Source: JALYXV01 sp963733505
GTDB lineage: Bacteria; Actinomycetota; Acidimicrobiia; Acidimicrobiales; Palsa-688
NCBI GenBank assembly: GCA_963733505.1
Contig: CAVTDW010000026.1
Location: 218,342-282,341, forward strand
Direction: 5' to 3'
DNA length: 64,000 nucleotides
Every line of letters begins with the position of its first letter. Position 1 is the first letter of the stretch. Position numbers and translations under genes: made by a program. Positions 62,712 through 64,000 of the stretch are shown here, in pieces. The notes under the pieces are model-generated. The model did not search any database. It saw only the letters and a list, made by a program, of their open reading frames with translations, and was not told the DNA's origin.

Positions 62712-63977
62712 ATCGAGGCCGCCTTTGCATTGTATGTGGCCTATGAACTGTACGTCCAGTGCCAAGGGTGTGCCAACGGAGTGCAGCTTTGGGCACACGC
62801 TCGTAGCTAGATCGTCAGTGGCCAGGGTCATCGATCCGGTCGCAGGCGGAGACGCGTGAGCTTCCCGACCGCATGCCGGCTCTTCAGACGAACCCGGCCG
62901 GATCGAAAGGATCCATCGGAGTGAACACCGGGCGGGGCGAGTGGACGTGACGCCGTTCACTAACTTCGCGGGACATTCCCCATTCTCCAACCGACGCGGG
63001 AACAACGGGGTGGGAGTGTGATCACGCCCGGCTCACTGACCTCGCTCAGGCACAAACTTGCGCTGCGAAATACTCCTCGGCATTGCGTGCAACGCCAGAT
63101 CCTCGCGACGTCGAGGTCGAGTACGACGAGGTGACACGTTCGCGACGAACTCATGAACCGGCATCTCTTCCCGATCGACAAGAGGCCGAGTCTGCATTTC
63201 AGCGGCCACCACGGCGGTTCGTGACTTCGGGTTGGGCGGGTCGTGGCGGTACCATCCGGTATCTGGCGTGTTCACCGCGGGACCGATCCCCGCTCGAGGG
63301 CCTGATCGGTAGCTGACAGCGGGGTGCGCTCCGGGAGCCCCACCCGTTCCATCTACACGCTCGCGCCTGGGACCCTCTTGCGCCGTGAGCGCAAGCCCTG
63401 TGGCGGCGACGGCCTCGACAACCACGCCGTTCACCTCGGCGACGGAGATGTAGCGATCGCGGGTCGCTGAGGGCCGCTGTCCTCGGCTTCATTGACCATC
63501 GCGGGAACGACAGCCTGTCTACAAGTTCCTCAAACTGATCCCGTCAGCGTCGACGTGGATGACAACATCATTCGGCAGGGTGGTCAATCACCCTGGTGAA
63601 TGAGAAGGAGGCCCTCCAAGTCCACCGAGATCGCCGTGAGCTCCCCTGGCCGGGTCCGTCCGCACCCCTGCGCTCCGGGCGATCCAGTGCGAGCGACCCC
63701 TTGACTGTGCTCGCGAGCGATTGTGATCCCGGTGAGGACGGAGACCAGTGGCTTTGACCGCGACTTCTACGTAATACCCCCACCCACCGTTGCACAATTG
63801 CGACAAAGGGGGGCTTGGGCGGGCCGGATCGAGGAAAAACCGGAAACTATTTACGCACAACTCTCGAACAACTTTCGCACAACGGCAGTTGTTCAGGGCG
63901 CTCCCGCCGATCACCGATCAAGCAGGTGGCCGGCATCAGCGCCTGGCCGATGGGTAGCGGGCAAAGGAGCATGCGTG
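62712..63977. other. Stretch without a supported gene
   Basis: Several overlapping frames exist but none has a start, ribosome-binding site and recognisable domain together. A minus-strand peptide ending ELTAISVDLEGLLLIHQGD (63590-63780) is coding-like but interrupted. The block near 63840 is AT-rich and may hold a promoter. Confidence 0.4.
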
Positions 63978-64000
63978 ATGTTCAAGGACCGAACAAGGCC
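63978..64000 (+). CDS. Possible gene start at the window edge
   Basis: ATG 63978 (MFKDRTR...) is preceded by AAAGGAG with about 8 bases spacing. ATG 63971 in another frame is too close to the ribosome-binding site. Only eight codons are visible, so identity is unknown. Confidence 0.3.

Noticed and set aside
63033..63434. 133-residue minus-strand frame
   Set aside because: No ribosome-binding site, start context or domain; composition resembles non-coding sequence.
1..64000. tRNA and rRNA genes
   Set aside because: I saw no tRNA arm signatures or rRNA segments by eye; a covariance-model scan would settle this.

Overview
The window is about 64 kb of high-GC DNA that reads like an actinobacterium, most plausibly of the Acidimicrobiia. 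The reasons are the division and cell-wall (dcw) cluster without ftsA but with sepF, yggT, divIVA and a laccase-domain pgeF next to ftsZ; a long IleS of the eukaryote-like type; a TraR/DksA-type protein next to lspA and rluD; and a meso-DAP type MurE. The organism itself cannot be named from sequence alone.

Layout. Bases 1-9.6 kb hold housekeeping genes: a partial hypothetical gene, dnaE, a phosphodiesterase, an Rrf2 regulator, an rluD-lspA-traR gene chain with stop/start overlaps, and a DUF167 gene. Bases 9.6-12.8 kb hold ileS, broken by an apparent one-base deletion. Bases 12.9-35.4 kb are one long minus-strand envelope and division cluster. In transcription order it is mraZ, rsmH, ftsL, ftsI, murE, mraY, murD, ftsW, murG, murC, murB, ftsQ, ftsZ, pgeF, yggS, sepF, yggT, divIVA and a large membrane protein with seven copies of a roughly 50-residue motif. 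murF is missing from its usual place between murE and mraY. A promoter overlapping MraZ-type boxes lies before mraZ, and a second promoter between ftsQ and ftsZ has its -35 element on the ftsQ stop codon.

Bases 35.5-57.4 kb are accessory: an FMN-binding protein and DUF427 pair, a condensation-type acyltransferase, a lower-GC membrane protein with a helicase-associated-like tail, an NlpC/P60 lysin with a small two-helix membrane protein, a DrrAB-like ABC exporter, a DJ-1/PfpI protein, an orphan gene pair, an ankyrin protein, a VOC protein, an ECF sigma factor with a DUF4232 partner, a two-component system with its ABC exporter, and a MarR-linked set (membrane protein, SDR, second membrane protein, carboxymuconolactone decarboxylase family). 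Two decayed genes were found, a beta-propeller-like repeat gene and a RibD-C/DHFR-like gene. The second is interrupted near a 25-bp repeat that also occurs near base 550.

Bases 57.4-62.7 kb look like a small conflict or defence island: a 177-bp tandem duplication carrying a perfect palindrome, an AlbA_2 (Schlafen-like) protein, a membrane-anchored winged-helix-like protein, and a TIR plus vWA fusion. This is the best candidate for an undescribed system. The last 1.3 kb has no convincing gene apart from a possible gene start at the edge.

A recurring oddity is single-base frameshifts in genes that should be intact: ileS, murD, the sigma factor and TIR-vWA, plus one in the propeller remnant. 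Several sit in short G/C runs, so assembly or sequencing error is a serious possibility and should be excluded before any of these genes is called a pseudogene.
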